Notes under the pieces: model-generated
The model's input: only the letters and a program-made list of their open reading frames with translations
Database searches by the model: none
Told to the model about the DNA's origin: nothing
Translations under genes and position numbers: made by a program
In this document: piece after piece, positions 10,414 through 21,813 of the stretch
Layout: each line of letters begins with the position of its first letter
Numbering within the stretch: the first letter of the stretch is position 1
From: Symsagittifera roscoffensis
Lineage: Eukaryota > Xenacoelomorpha > Acoela > Convolutidae
DNA length: 64,000 nt
Direction of reading: 5' to 3'
Assembly: GCF_963678635.1 (NCBI RefSeq)
Contig: NC_087062.1
Location: 55,436,363-55,500,362, forward strand

Positions 10414-11640
10414 GCAGAGTGTGCCAGGTGACCCTGGAAGCTTTCTGGACACAGAATAGGAAGGGAGAAGAAAGCTTTGACTGGACTGACAGCATGTTGT
10501 AAGGGCTAGGAGCCGGATGGACCGCGTCCTTCTTGGCGGAAATAAACCTTTCACTTTCTCGATATCTGATGGAAGAATTCCTCCAAGTAGTCGTAGAAGT
10601 ATCGATCGCTGAAATACCAGACCTGTTCGGGACGTTTGGAACAGAGAACTTTGTGAAAGGGCCAGCGACACTGCTCACCGAAGGAGTGCAGAATTTGCGA
10701 TTGGTTGGACGTCTAACGGTGATCTCGATATCGCATGGAAACTTGGGAGGATTGATGAATTTGACACGCAATCCGGAGCAGATGAAAGAGAACGTGAGCA
10801 AATTTGATGTGAAGCGATCCACGGTTTCCTGGAATAAGATAAGAGATTTGCGACATAATCCTATCCAGTACCTCCTGCAGCAAAATTGCTTTGGAACAGC
10901 AGAGGGTGAAACGATTCAGAGGGTGGAAGACCTGCGACGTCATGTTGGGGCATGCCCCTGCTAACTGATCTGAGCTTAGCTATGAGAACCAATCCCTTAG
11001 CATTGATCAGAGAAGCCACGGAGTTCGTGACGGCCATAAATGGACCTGCAGTCACGTTTGCGTTCCCTGATGTTAAGGTGGAAGTATACTGGAGGTCGTT
11101 GCTGCACCTGAACCTCATATCAGCAGTGGACGGAAGTGCGGTGAATTGGTGTGAGCAGCATGTACTGCGAGAGCTCATGAGCGAAGACCTATTGTTTGCA
11201 AAGATATCGGAGCCAGAGATGACGATCATTAACTTTGACGATCACTTCCGTGATCGTATGGGAGAAGTGGACAGAGGACACATCGAGGTGTTCCCAAAGC
11301 TCGGGAACTTAAGGCCGCATGATAAAACAAATGGCGAGATCACGAGAATTCCTCGTCTAATGGCCGCGTCGCGTAGCATAAGGTGAGAGAAGAGACGAAA
11401 GGCTGGGGTGATTACAAGAAGCTGCCGGAAGAAACCCTGAATTCCCTCTGATAAGAAGGATGCTGCTCGGAGCAGTCTCCGCAGAGCAAACCCCTAGGAT
11501 GGGAGCCTTTGAGACTAACGAAAGGAGAATGGCGAAATTCTCTGAAATGATGGATCTTGTTTCCTTGGCAGAAACGTCGCAGTGCTGCAATATACGCAGT
11601 TTACTTACACTGATGAAGCAACGAGGAGGCGAATGAGGAA
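10414..11640 (+). pseudogene. post-SGNH region of the second ORF, copy A, truncated at 11.64 kb
   Basis: Three overlapping open pieces in different frames (10498-10964, 10952-11386 and 11461-11590) encode globular-looking protein: an alpha-helical segment (EEFLQVVVEVSIAEIP), a segment with NWCEQHVLRELMSEDLLFAK, and a later one with FTYTDEATR. I do not recognise a fold. At about 11640 the sequence switches abruptly to the pol tail of copy B, so the C-terminal half present in copy C is missing. Confidence 0.55.
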
Positions 11641-12309
11641 TGAGCTCGATTTAATATCCGGTATGCGATCGACGGGGGCGTCGATGGATTTTTTCGTCCT
11701 GGGAGTGGGGGGTAGGAATTACCCACACTGAAAAAATTATATAAAAAAAAATTAAGGATAGCAAGAGAGACAGGTGATCTAGAAGCAGAAACAGGCGAGG
11801 ACCCTAAAAAACCGGACATAGTGAGAGTAGTTGATTCATATTTTAGCTTACCAAATGAATACTCAAGTAGCAAAATTTTGACAGATAGCAATTTTATACT
11901 CACAAACAGAACATATGCCATAGCGATCACGGCAGACATGAATTTTAAGACAGCGTTAGCAGCGGATTTTACGAGAGAATATAAAAACATAGAATTCCTT
12001 TGGAAGCAAAGACCAGGAATAGGAGGCGTAGCAGCTTTGCTTCCGGCGGCGTCACAGATACCGGGAAAGTACTTATGCTTCTTGGCGACGGACAAGCGGC
12101 ACGTGGATCCGGAAAACATAGTCTTGTCCTTGACGAGATTGAGAGATTTCCTTGTGGAAAGGGGAGTGAAGGAAATCTCGCTTCCAGTGCACGATCCAAA
12201 CAGAGGACAACTGCATCCACGGGAGCTGTATGCACTGATACAAATATTCTTCTCTGATACTAATGTACAAGTATACTTACATAAGAAATATTATTTAAGT
12301 ATAGGCTGA
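11641..12309 (+). pseudogene. macrodomain-like domain, copy B (domain frame intact)
   Basis: 11821-12309 is open for 162 codons and contains the whole domain. The first codon listed is GTG, so the natural start lies upstream in the polyprotein. Features in order: ILTDSNFILTNRTYAIAIT (beta), LAADFTREY helix (the GxGIA-F helix of macrodomains), GGVAALLPAASQIPGKYLCF, then ATDKRHVDPENI, where Lys falls near the catalytic Lys of TARG1, helix LSLTRLRDFLVERGV, strand EISLPVHDPNRG, helix ELYALIQIFF and final strand NVQVYLHKKY. The Gly-rich second loop (GCGLD in TARG1) is replaced by HDPNRG, so catalysis is doubtful; ADP-ribose binding is possible. Confidence is moderate, from pattern only. Confidence 0.55.
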
Positions 12310-12665
12310 GTTTAGGTTGCATCCAGGAAGGCGTCATACTAAATGTGCGTTGTGTGTGTGTTATGTTATATTATCTTACGTGTTATGTTATTAAGGCCCT
12401 GGGTAAGTGGGAATTAGTGACCATGAATAACGGAATGATGATCTTAGGAATAGATCCAATGTTTGGACTGTCCATTCTTAGGCCGAATTCCAAAATTTTA
12501 GTAACAAATTGATTTTAATCAAATTTAGGATCAAAATATTTTATCCAACTGTTTTCAATAAATTTTAATATAAAATTAGTGTAAAGCTGACAAAAGTGAT
12601 ATTCGTGACCTCTTTTCGAGGCCCTGATTGATCATTTAATTATTCACTTGATTTCAATTCATCAA
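12310..12665 (+). repeat. inter-ORF spacer, copy B
   Basis: Copy of the 8300-8637 spacer with an insertion of about 55 bases (ATTTAGGATCAAAATATTTT... near 12520-12560) also present in copy C. It joins the coiled-coil region directly at about 12665-12668 (TTCATCAATCAGCATCCTC), so the MDNFNL start and about 530 bases present in A and C are deleted here. Confidence 0.6.
12363..12512 (+). CDS. 49-codon ORF in inter-ORF spacer, copy B
   Basis: Same length as copy A, ATG at 12363 and TGA at 12510-12512. It differs from A by a few substitutions (MLYYLTCYV at the start, DPMFGL in the middle). No indel has disturbed the frame although the flanking low-complexity run differs in length. Function unknown. 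Confidence 0.33.
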   Translation: MLYYLTCYVIKALGKWELVTMNNGMMILGIDPMFGLSILRPNSKILVTN

Positions 12666-15600
12666 TCAGCATCCTCAGTACAGAAGAAGATAGAGACATG
12701 TGGAAGAAACTGTTTGAAGATTGTTACAAGAAACAGGGTGAAGAAATAGAGCGCTTGAGGCGAGAGTAGTAAGAGCGATCGGAGCGGCTGACGTTGACGA
12801 CAGCCGTAGAAAAAGTGATACCTACCAGAAATATTCCTCGTGGGCAGTCCCCGATGGAACTTTTGACGCCTCGCGAGTTGAGTCAAACGACGGAGACGCG
12901 ACTCTAAGCTACAACTGGTCGAGTGACAATCGCGGACCCGAGTGACACCCTAGGTGACCCAGTCGTGTAGCAAACGGTGAGAAAATTGATAGAGACAGCT
13001 GGACGATTGGTCGCTAATAGCAATGCGCCAGGTTCCGGGATGACTGCACCCTATGGGACAATAGATGACACGGGCAGAGTACAAATCTCCCAAGAGATGA
13101 TGCCGAGAACGGGAGTTAGTGATACAACGTTGCCGACAAAGAGCTCTAAGGTTCCAGACAGAAAGATACGAGAAATACCAATGAAGAAAGTGTCTCGAGT
13201 TATTGATGTGCCGTAGAACAACCAGCTGAAGTATAGCCTCACAGGAGTTCCGGACACGGATTAACGAGCCTGCTTCAATCGATCCACTTGGAGCCCAGCA
13301 GTAAACCTGCAGCAACCGGATTACTCCAGAATTTGAGGGACTCCTGGATCACTACGGTGATGGCCTTTGGAGATGCAACGATAGCCCAGCTATTTCGGAT
13401 GGTGGAGCTAATGAACCCAGGGAGGATCCCTAACATAATGATCCTAGTAGGGACGAACAACTTATCAAGAGGCTCAGATGAGGAAGAGGCACAATGGGAG
13501 TCGATGATGGTGTGCCTATTTACTACTCTCTGGCATAAATTCAAGTGCGCGGTACTGACCGTCTGCACTGTACCCATGAGCACAAAAACGTTGACAGCGA
13601 CAGGAAGAAGACATAAGGAAGGAGTCATCAGGTGGAACAATATAAAAAGGAACTTGGCGAGTCGGAATTCTGGACGGATGATACTTATTGATTTTGAACA
13701 CGAGCTTAGAGCTATGAATCAGGCCAGATTAACCACCAATGGAATCCACTTTGATAGCATTGAAGGAAAAGCCTGGTTGAACAGAGTCTTCCAAGAGCGA
13801 CTGAATGAAATGGAAGTCGAGCTCTTTGACACGAGAGTGCTGAAGAGAAATCAGCCGAGTTCGTGAGCAGAGTGTGCCAGATGACCCTGGAAGCTTTCTG
13901 GACACAGAATAGGAAGGGAGAAGAAGGCTTTGACCGGACTGACAGCATGTTGGAAGGGCTAGGAGCCGGATGGACCGCGTCCTTCTTGGCGGAAATATAC
14001 CTTTCACTTTCTCGATATCTGATGAAAGAATTCCTCTAAGTAGTCGTAGAAGTATCGATCGTTGAAATACTAGAACTGTTCGGGACGTTTGGAGCGGAGA
14101 ATTTGTGAAAGGACCAGCGATACTGCTCACCGAAGGAGTGCAGAATGTGCGATTGGATGGACGTCTAACGTTGATCTCGATAACGCTTGGAAACTTGGGA
14201 GGATTGATGAATTTGACACGCAATCTGGAGCAGATGAAAGAGAACGTGAGGAAATTCAATGTGAAGCGATCCACGAATTCCTGAAATAAGATAAGAGATT
14301 TGCGACATACTCTTATCCAGTACCTCCTGCAGCAGAATTGCTTTGGAACAGGAGAGGATGAAACGATTCAGAGGGAGGAAGACGTGCGACGTCATGTTGG
14401 GGCATGCCCCTGCTAACTGATCTGAGCTTAGCTATGAGGACCGATATCTTAGCATTGATCAGAGGAGCCACGGAGTTCGTGACGGTCATATATGGACCTG
14501 CAGTCACGTTTGCGTTCCCTGATGATAAGGTGGAAGCATACAGGAGGTCGGTCCTGCACCTGAACCTCATATCAACAGTGGACGGAAACGCGCTGAATTG
14601 GTGTGAGCAGCATGTAGTGCGAGAGCTCATAAGCGAAGACCTATTGTTTGCAAAGATATCGGAGCCAGAGATGACGGTCATTAACTTTGACGATCAGTTC
14701 CGTGATCGTATGGGAGAAGTGGACAGAGGACACATCGAGGTGTTCCCAAAGCTCTAGAACTTAAGGCCGCATGATAAAACAAATGGCGAGATCACAAGAA
14801 TTCCTCGTCTAATGGCCGCGTCGCGTACCATAAGGTGAGAGAAGAGACGAAAGGCTGGGGTGATTACAAGAAACTGCCGGAGGAAACCCTGAATTCCCTC
14901 TGATAAGAAGGATGCTGCTCGGAGCAGTCTCCGCAGTGCAAACCCCTAGGATGGGAACCTTTGAGACTGACGAAAGGAGAATGGCGAAACTCTCTGAAAT
15001 GATGGATCTTTGTTTCCTTGGCAGAAACGTTGCAGTGCTGCAATATACGCGTTTTACTTACACTGATGAAGCAACGAGGAGTCGAATGAGCAATGCAGCG
15101 ACTCCGAAGCCTGGGAGGTTTGACGACGAATGGGCGAAATTGGATCTAGCGCCTATGATTATGAGAGGCAAGGCTGACTTACCAGAAGCCTTCCTAATCT
15201 TAACGAGTGTAAAACCAGGGTTAACGGTGGGAGGAACCCTACAGACTAGAACCATGCTAGTACCCTTCGGACATGAAGAGGAGGAAGATCAGTCCGCTGG
15301 TAGACTAACTATACCGAAATTTCCTCCTGATGGGGGCAAGGAGTTAAGAGCAAGGGCCCTCAAGTTCAGGAAAGAATCCAAAACGAGACGATGGGCAGGG
15401 AGGAAGCCGTCGATCGGAAGAACCTATGCAACAGGATCCCGATCAAGCCGAGAAAGAAGACGATAAGGCATCGACAGGAGGGATGTCTAGTCTGGACTTC
15501 AATTACCTCAGTGGTTTTGAAAATGGCACGAACACGTTGGAAGTGACAGTTGAGCCTGTAGACGAGGGAACTTCTACGTGGAACTTCCGTAGGCCTTCAT

Positions 15601-15717
15601 GGGAACTACCGGAACTTGCCGGAGAGCAGCTCTCCGAGCAATTCTAAAAATGCCGAACAGAAACTCTTAATGGAATCACCTAGGAGAAGAAGGATAGAAG
15701 GCACTTAAGAAGGATAG
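12666..15717 (+). pseudogene. SGNH ORF, copy B: 5'-deleted, GDS motif deleted
   Basis: The copy starts inside the coiled coil (12667) and runs through the disordered segment, the SGNH domain (13288-13866), the helical segment (about 13950-14390), 14404-14757, 14912-15466 and 15426-15647. Relative to copy A about 43 bases are missing at 13316, removing the block I GDS motif and shifting the frame. Block V reads TNGIHFDS: the Asp codon is AAT at 13738-13740, so the acid residue is also lost. Stops occur at 12767, 14036 and 14755 among others. The right end at about 15717 switches into the macrodomain of copy C. It cannot encode an active hydrolase. Confidence 0.62.
14233..15717 (+). repeat. near-identical tract shared with 18695-20179
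   Basis: This ~1.48 kb stretch matches 18695-20179 at a constant offset of 4462 bases, with only about three substitutions seen (two near 15440, one near 15643). Upstream parts of the same copies differ at many positions. Shared premature stops, for example the TAG at 14755-14757 and its counterpart, show the tract was copied after decay. Confidence 0.85.
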
Positions 15718-16136
15718 CTATTTTATACTCACAAACAGAACATGTGCGATAGCCATCACAGCAGACATGAGTTTTAAGACAGCGTTAGTAGCGGATTTTA
15801 CGAGAGAATATAAAAAAACAAAGAATTCCTTTGGAAGCAAAGACCAGGAATAGGAGGCGTAGCAGCTTTGCCTCCGGCGGCGTCACAGATACCGGGAAAG
15901 TACTTATGCTTCTTAGCAACGGACAAGCGGCACATGGACCCGGAAAACCTAGTCTTGTCCTTGACGAGATTGAGAGATTTCCTTGTGGAAAGGAGAGTGA
16001 AGGAACTCTCGCTTCCAGTGCACGATCCAAACTGAGGACGACTGCATCTACGGGAGCCGTATGCACTGATACACATAATCTTCTCTGATACTAATGTACA
16101 AGTATACTTACATACGAAAAATTATTTAAGTATTGG
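15718..16136 (+). pseudogene. macrodomain-like domain, copy C (5'-truncated, frameshifted)
   Basis: The segment joins copy B's ORF at the string GGATAGCTATTTTATACTCAC and begins at ILTNRT of the domain. An extra A-run near 15812 (AAAAAAACA) and further changes put the body into frames open at 15831-16088 and elsewhere. A TGA at about 16035 lies inside the domain. It is less complete than copy B. Confidence 0.52.
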
Positions 16137-16542
16137 CTGAGTTTAGGTTGCATGCAGGAAGGCGTCATACTAAATGTGTGTTGTGTGTTGTGTGTTGTGT
16201 GTGTTATGTTATGTTATGTTATCTTACGTGTTATGTTATTAAAGCCCTGGGTAAGGAGGAATTAGTGACCATGAATAACGGAATGATGATCTTAGGAATA
16301 GATCCAATGTTTGTACTGTCCATTCTTAGGTCGAATTCCAAAGTTTTAGTAACAAACTGATTTTAATAAAATTTAGGATCAAATTTTTTTATCCAACTGT
16401 TTTCAATAAATTTTAATATAAAATTAGTGTAAAGCTGACAAAAGTGATATTCGTGACCTCTTTTCGAGACCCTGATTGATCATTTAATTATTCACTTGAT
16501 TTCAATTCATCAAACCGATAAAAGAATCGAATCTGAAAGAAC
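16137..16542 (+). repeat. inter-ORF spacer, copy C
   Basis: Third copy of the spacer, with the longest GTGTT/TTATG microsatellite (about 16178-16225) and the same 3' sequence TTCAATTCATCAAACCGAT as copy A before the MDNFNL start. Confidence 0.6.
16211..16360 (+). CDS. 49-codon ORF in inter-ORF spacer, copy C
   Basis: ATG at 16211, TGA at 16358-16360, again exactly 50 codons with the stop. It reads MLCYLTCYVIKALGKEEL as in copy A, then DPMFVLSIL. Frame length is preserved in all three copies. Function unknown. Confidence 0.33.
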   Translation: MLCYLTCYVIKALGKEELVTMNNGMMILGIDPMFVLSILRSNSKVLVTN

Positions 16543-17680
16543 ATGGACAATTTCAACTTGAACGAATTGATGGACCTGGCAGAGGCATAAATGGGACCGA
16601 TGGTAGATGCGATCTATCGTCGGCTGATGGGTCGAGACTTCGCTCTGGAGGGCCCAGAGAAGGTCATGTTGCTGACCGCCTTAATAAACATCTTGGGGCA
16701 TGATAACCGTTGGGACGACCCCACGGAAATCTTATTGATGGCAGCGTATGGAGAAAGAGGAGTAATAGACCGCCCGAACCTGAGATTGATGAGGTGGAGA
16801 AACGGGGCTCTCTCAAGAAGTGACTTTTGCGAACGAACCTGGATTGGGAAGTTCGAGGATCTACCAACCAGGTGAGATGCCTTTACCCACCAAGCCTAGG
16901 CCTGGATTGAGGAGGATGCATCAGGAAATGAACAGCGAGGCTGCCTCGTCTAGTTCACAACTGAGAGCAGCTGTGCCACCAAAGAGGGCGAGAGTAGAGG
17001 AAGAGGTTCAGACGAACGAAACCATGCAAGAGCTTAACGAAGAAGAACTGGAGAAGACCAGAAGGGAGCTGGATGAAATGACCAAGAGCATCCTCAGTAC
17101 ATAAGAAGATAGAGACATGTGGAAGAAACTGTTTGAAGATTGTAACAAAAAACAGGGTGAAGAAATAGAGCGCTTGAGGCGAGAGTAGTAAGAGCGATCG
17201 GAGCGGCTGACGTTGACGACAGCCGTAGAAAAAGTGATACCTACCAGAAATATTCCTCGTGGGCAGTCCCCGATGGAACTTTTGACGCCTCGCGAGTTGA
17301 GTCAAACGACGGAGACGCGACTCTAAGCTACAACTGGTCGAGTGACAATCGCGGACCCGAGTGACACCCTAGGTGACCCAGTCGTGTAGCAAACGGTGAG
17401 AAAATTGATAGAGACAGCTGGACGATTGGTCGCTAATAGGAATGCGCCAGGTTCCGGGATGACTGCACCCTATGGGACAATAGATGACACGGGCAGAGTA
17501 CAAATCTCCCAAGAGATGATGCCGAGAACGGGAGTTATTGATACAACGTTTCCGACAAAGAGCTCTACGGTTCCAGACAGAAAGATACGAGAAATGCCAA
17601 TGAAGAAAGTGTCCCGAGTGATTGATGTGCCGTAGAACAACCAGCTGAAGTATCGCTTCACAGGAGTTCCGGACACGGAT
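16543..17680 (+). pseudogene. SGNH ORF copy C: N-terminus, PPKRAR motif, coiled coil, linker
   Basis: The ATG at 16543 starts MDNFNLNELMDLAEA, then a TAA at about 16588. The frame continues (16591-16875) through a helical segment LLTALINILGHDNRWDDP, shifts near 16826, then encodes VPPKRARVEEEVQTNE and a coiled coil (16820-17104) ended by TAA at 17102. The linker segment to 17635 matches copies A and B. This is the longest N-terminal version in the window and best shows the order helical domain, basic cluster, coiled coil, disordered linker. Confidence 0.6.
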
Positions 17681-18330
17681 TAACGAGCCTGCTTCAATCG
17701 ATCCACTTGGAGTCCAGCAGTAAACCTGCAGCAACCGCCACTTGGGACATCGCATCTGATACTGGGTGACAGCTTAGTGAGATTACTCCAGAATTTGAGG
17801 GACTCCTGGATCACTACGGTGATGGCCTTTGGAGGTGCAACGATAGCCCAGCTATTTCGGATGGTGGAGCTAATGAACCCAGGGAGGATCCCTAACATAA
17901 TGATCCTAGTAGGGACGAACAACGTATCAAGAGGCTCAGATGAGGATGAGGCACAATGGGAGTCGATGATGGTGTGCCTATTTACTACTCTCTGGCATAA
18001 ATTCAAGTGCGCGGTACTGACCGTCTGCACTGTACCCATGTGCACAAAAACGTTGACAAAAACAGGAAGAAGACATAATGAACGAGTCATCAGGTGGAAC
18101 ATTAAATTAGGGAACTTGGCGAGTCGGAATTCTGGACGGATGATCCTTATGGATATTGAACACGAGCTTAGAGCTATGGATTAGGCCAGATTAACCACCA
18201 ATGGAATCCACTTTGACAGCATTGAAGGACAAGCCTGGTTGAACAGAGTCTTCCAAGAGCGACTGAATGAAATGGAAGTCAAGCTCGTTGACACGAGAGT
18301 GCTGAAGAAAAATCAGCCGAGTTCGTGAAC
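17681..18330 (+). pseudogene. SGNH/GDSL-hydrolase-like domain, copy C (stop and Asp loss)
   Basis: Blocks I-III are present (LILGDSLVR near 17755-17780, FGGATIAQ, LVGTNNVSRG). A TAG at 18181-18183 interrupts the domain just before block V, and block V reads TNGIHFDS, with AAT at 18200-18202 where copy A has GAT. The nucleophile is kept but the acid residue is replaced and the chain is cut. Confidence 0.68.
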
Positions 18331-20397
18331 AGAGTGTCCCAAGTGACCCTGGAAGCTTTCTGGACACAGAATGGAAGGAAGAAGAAGGCTTCGACCGGAC
18401 TAACAGCATGTTGGAAGGGCTAGGAGCCGGATGGACCGCAACCTTCTTGGCGGAAATATACCTTTCACTTTTTCGATATCTGATAAAAGAATTCCTCCAA
18501 GTAATCGTAGAAGTATCGATCGTTGAATTACTAGCCCTGTTCGTGACGTTTGGAGCAGAGAACTTTGTGAAAGGACCCGCGATACTGCTCACCGAAGGAG
18601 TGTAGAATTTGCGTTTGGATGGACGTCTAACGTTGATTGCGATAACGCATGGAAACTTGGCAGGATTGATGAATTTGACACGCAATCCGGAGCAGATGAA
18701 AGAGAACGTGAGGAAATTCAATGTGAAGCGATCCACGAATTCCTGAAATAAGATAAGAGATTTGCGACATACTCTTATCCAGTACCTCCTGCAGCAGAAT
18801 TGCTTTGGAACAGGAGAGGATGAAACGATTCAGAGGGAGGAAGACGTGCGACGTCATGTTGGGGCATGCCCCTGCTAACTGATCTGAGCTTAGCTATGAG
18901 GACCGATATCTTAGCATTGATCAGAGGAGCCACGGAGTTCGTGACGGTCATATATGGACCTGCAGTCACGTTTGCGTTCCCTGATGATAAGGTGGAAGCA
19001 TACAGGAGGTCGGTCCTGCACCTGAACCTCATATCAACAGTGGACGGAAACGCGCTGAATTGGTGTGAGCAGCATGTAGTGCGAGAGCTCATAAGCGAAG
19101 ACCTATTGTTTGCAAAGATATCGGAGCCAGAGATGACGGTCATTAACTTTGACGATCAGTTCCGTGATCGTATGGGAGAAGTGGACAGAGGACACATCGA
19201 GGTGTTCCCAAAGCTCTAGAACTTAAGGCCGCATGATAAAACAAATGGCGAGATCACAAGAATTCCTCGTCTAATGGCCGCGTCGCGTACCATAAGGTGA
19301 GAGAAGAGACGAAAGGCTGGGGTGATTACAAGAAACTGCCGGAGGAAACCCTGAATTCCCTCTGATAAGAAGGATGCTGCTCGGAGCAGTCTCCGCAGTG
19401 CAAACCCCTAGGATGGGAACCTTTGAGACTGACGAAAGGAGAATGGCGAAACTCTCTGAAATGATGGATCTTTGTTTCCTTGGCAGAAACGTTGCAGTGC
19501 TGCAATATACGCGTTTTACTTACACTGATGAAGCAACGAGGAGTCGAATGAGCAATGCAGCGACTCCGAAGCCTGGGAGGTTTGACGACGAATGGGCGAA
19601 ATTGGATCTAGCGCCTATGATTATGAGAGGCAAGGCTGACTTACCAGAAGCCTTCCTAATCTTAACGAGTGTAAAACCAGGGTTAACGGTGGGAGGAACC
19701 CTACAGACTAGAACCATGCTAGTACCCTTCGGACATGAAGAGGAGGAAGATCAGTCCGCTGGTAGACTAACTATACCGAAATTTCCTCCTGATGGGGGCA
19801 AGGAGTTAAGAGCAAGGGCCCTCAAGTTCAGGAAAGAATCCAAAACGAGACGATGGGCAGGGAGGAAGCCGTCGATCGGAAGAACCTATGCAACAGAATC
19901 CCGATAAAGCCGAGAAAGAAGACGATAAGGCATCGACAGGAGGGATGTCTAGTCTGGACTTCAATTACCTCAGTGGTTTTGAAAATGGCACGAACACGTT
20001 GGAAGTGACAGTTGAGCCTGTAGACGAGGGAACTTCTACGTGGAACTTCCGTAGGCCTTCATGGGAACTACCGGAACTTGCCGGAGAGCAGCTCTCCGAG
20101 CAAATCTAAAAATGCCGAACAGAAACTCTTAATGGAATCACCTAGGAGAAGAAGGATAGAAGGCACTTAAGAAGGATAGCTATTCAGTGCCAAAATCGGA
20201 CAACCGAGTGGAGTTTGGATTGGGATTCTCAGACCAACTGCTGAGAACGAGTTTGATGGTGGCGTGGGAACTAATAAAACCAGCATGGTGTCCGAGTCCC
20301 AACGCTGATTCGATATTACATGCGACACAAGACGTGCAGAGGGAACTGAACTAAGTCTGTAACTTGCGTGATTGATCTGAACATCATCTAAAAATTG
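18331..20397 (+). pseudogene. post-SGNH region of the second ORF, copy C
   Basis: Open pieces 18408-18605, 18866-19219, 19374-19907 and 19888-20109 in several frames repeat the domains seen in copies A and B, including FTYTDEATRSRM, a hydrophobic strand-rich part (EAFLILTSVKPGLTVGG) and an acidic/aromatic tail. No fold is recognised. From about 20180 the sequence is unique to copy C (VEFGLGFSDQLLRTSLMVAWE), showing that copies A and B were cut short by the tandem junctions. Confidence 0.55.
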
Positions 20398-21813
20398 ATG
20401 ACGACAGCCTCTAAGAGCAACGGAGAAGACAAGTTAGAGTTGCCTGGCTGGGGACCAGAGGACTGGGTCAAACCTGGTAGCTGTCTGGCAGAAGTGTGTG
20501 GACTGGAAGGTCACATCTGTGGAGGTCTGGATAACGTAAAGACCCTGGAGAAACATTACAAGTAATTGACGATATTGTTTGGGAACATTGTGATGAAGGC
20601 GAAAACAGAAACGGAACTGATTGCAGATTGCCATGGAGGAACCGAGGTGAATCTAGTGACTGCACTAGGATTCTACAGCATGTTTGGTTCTCTAGAGTCA
20701 CTACTGAATCTAGAACAATAGCATGAGGTGGTTTCCGCCATCAGTGTAGAAATGTTTCCGGGAGTGTTGCAAACCGAGCAGAAGTATATTGGAAAGTGGA
20801 GAGAAGCAATCGAGGCGGACATGAACATCCGGCAGAGTGAAACTTATCGAAGACCGACGGGAGCGAGATATTTAGCGGGATCAACTCTAGCTCCAATGTG
20901 CAAGAGCATATACCCAGTGCATTTCGTAGCGGTGGATGTGAAAAGTACGAGAACGATGGTGGATCAAGCCTTCTCAGTGCCGAAATGCGTAAGATTAGCA
21001 AGAATGTCAGAAAAATCTTACGAGTTACTGTGCAAAATGTTCTCAGCAGTTGCGGAGAGAACCAAAGAGGAGTTAGAATCAATACTGGGAAAAAAGTTCA
21101 CGGGATACGCCAGTAGGAACTTCAGTGACTTTGAAAGACAAAAGCAGAAAGGATCAACAGTCACGGATTACAATGCAGTAGATGAGAATGATGAAGTCCA
21201 CCGAAGGATGATGGAAATGGAACCACTACTGGAAGCTTCGGGAAAACGTAATTGGAGGAGCATCATGTCAACACATGATGAGTTCTGCTGCCATTGCTTG
21301 CTACAAACATGGTGGTACCCCGGGCGTAGTAATCTGGTGTTGATCTGGGACTGTGGAGAGCTGCTCTCCATTGGTTTACCAGATTCATCACAGCCCATAA
21401 CGATAGTGATAGTAGGAGTTATGATGGCGATACGATGGCTGGAAGCTCATGTAAAAGAGAACAATAGACAGAAGGCTACGACGAAAGAACAGATACAGGA
21501 ATTGGATTGTCTAAAAGATTTAGATCTTTTTGAGACAATGTGCAAAATCTTGAACATTCCCATGGAATCGAAAAAGATATGAGCCAGAAGACGACTGATG
21601 CCATGGTTTAGAGCCAACATGACTGCATGGTTATACGAATATGACATGAAACATATGTCGAAGCACAGCAGAGTGTACAGTGCGTATCAGCTGGACCTTG
21701 GAGCAGGAGCTTTTAAGCGAGCTTTTGTAACTCATCGGAATACAGTAACCATCGCAGTGAAGAGAAATTCTAGGACAAGTGAATTTGACGAAAGGGAAAA
21801 AAAGATATGTTGA
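20398..21813 (+). pseudogene. unrecognised C-terminal protein of the retroelement locus
   Basis: One frame from ATG 20398 to 21813 is interrupted by only three stops (about 20563, 20719 and 21580). The longest piece, 20728-21582, encodes 284 residues: a helical N-terminus, a Lys/Glu-rich part, a Cys/Trp cluster (DEFCCHCLLQTWWYP, about 21280-21320), a hydrophobic stretch PITIVIVGVMMAIRWLEAHV that could be a membrane or core helix, and a charged C-terminus. It contains no motif I know. Position at the end of the second ORF makes it part of that element rather than host. Confidence 0.5.

Noticed and set aside
20728-21582. Host gene on the 284-codon frame
   Set aside because: The same frame continues on both sides through stops and shares composition with the retroelement ORF upstream, so it is part of that locus.
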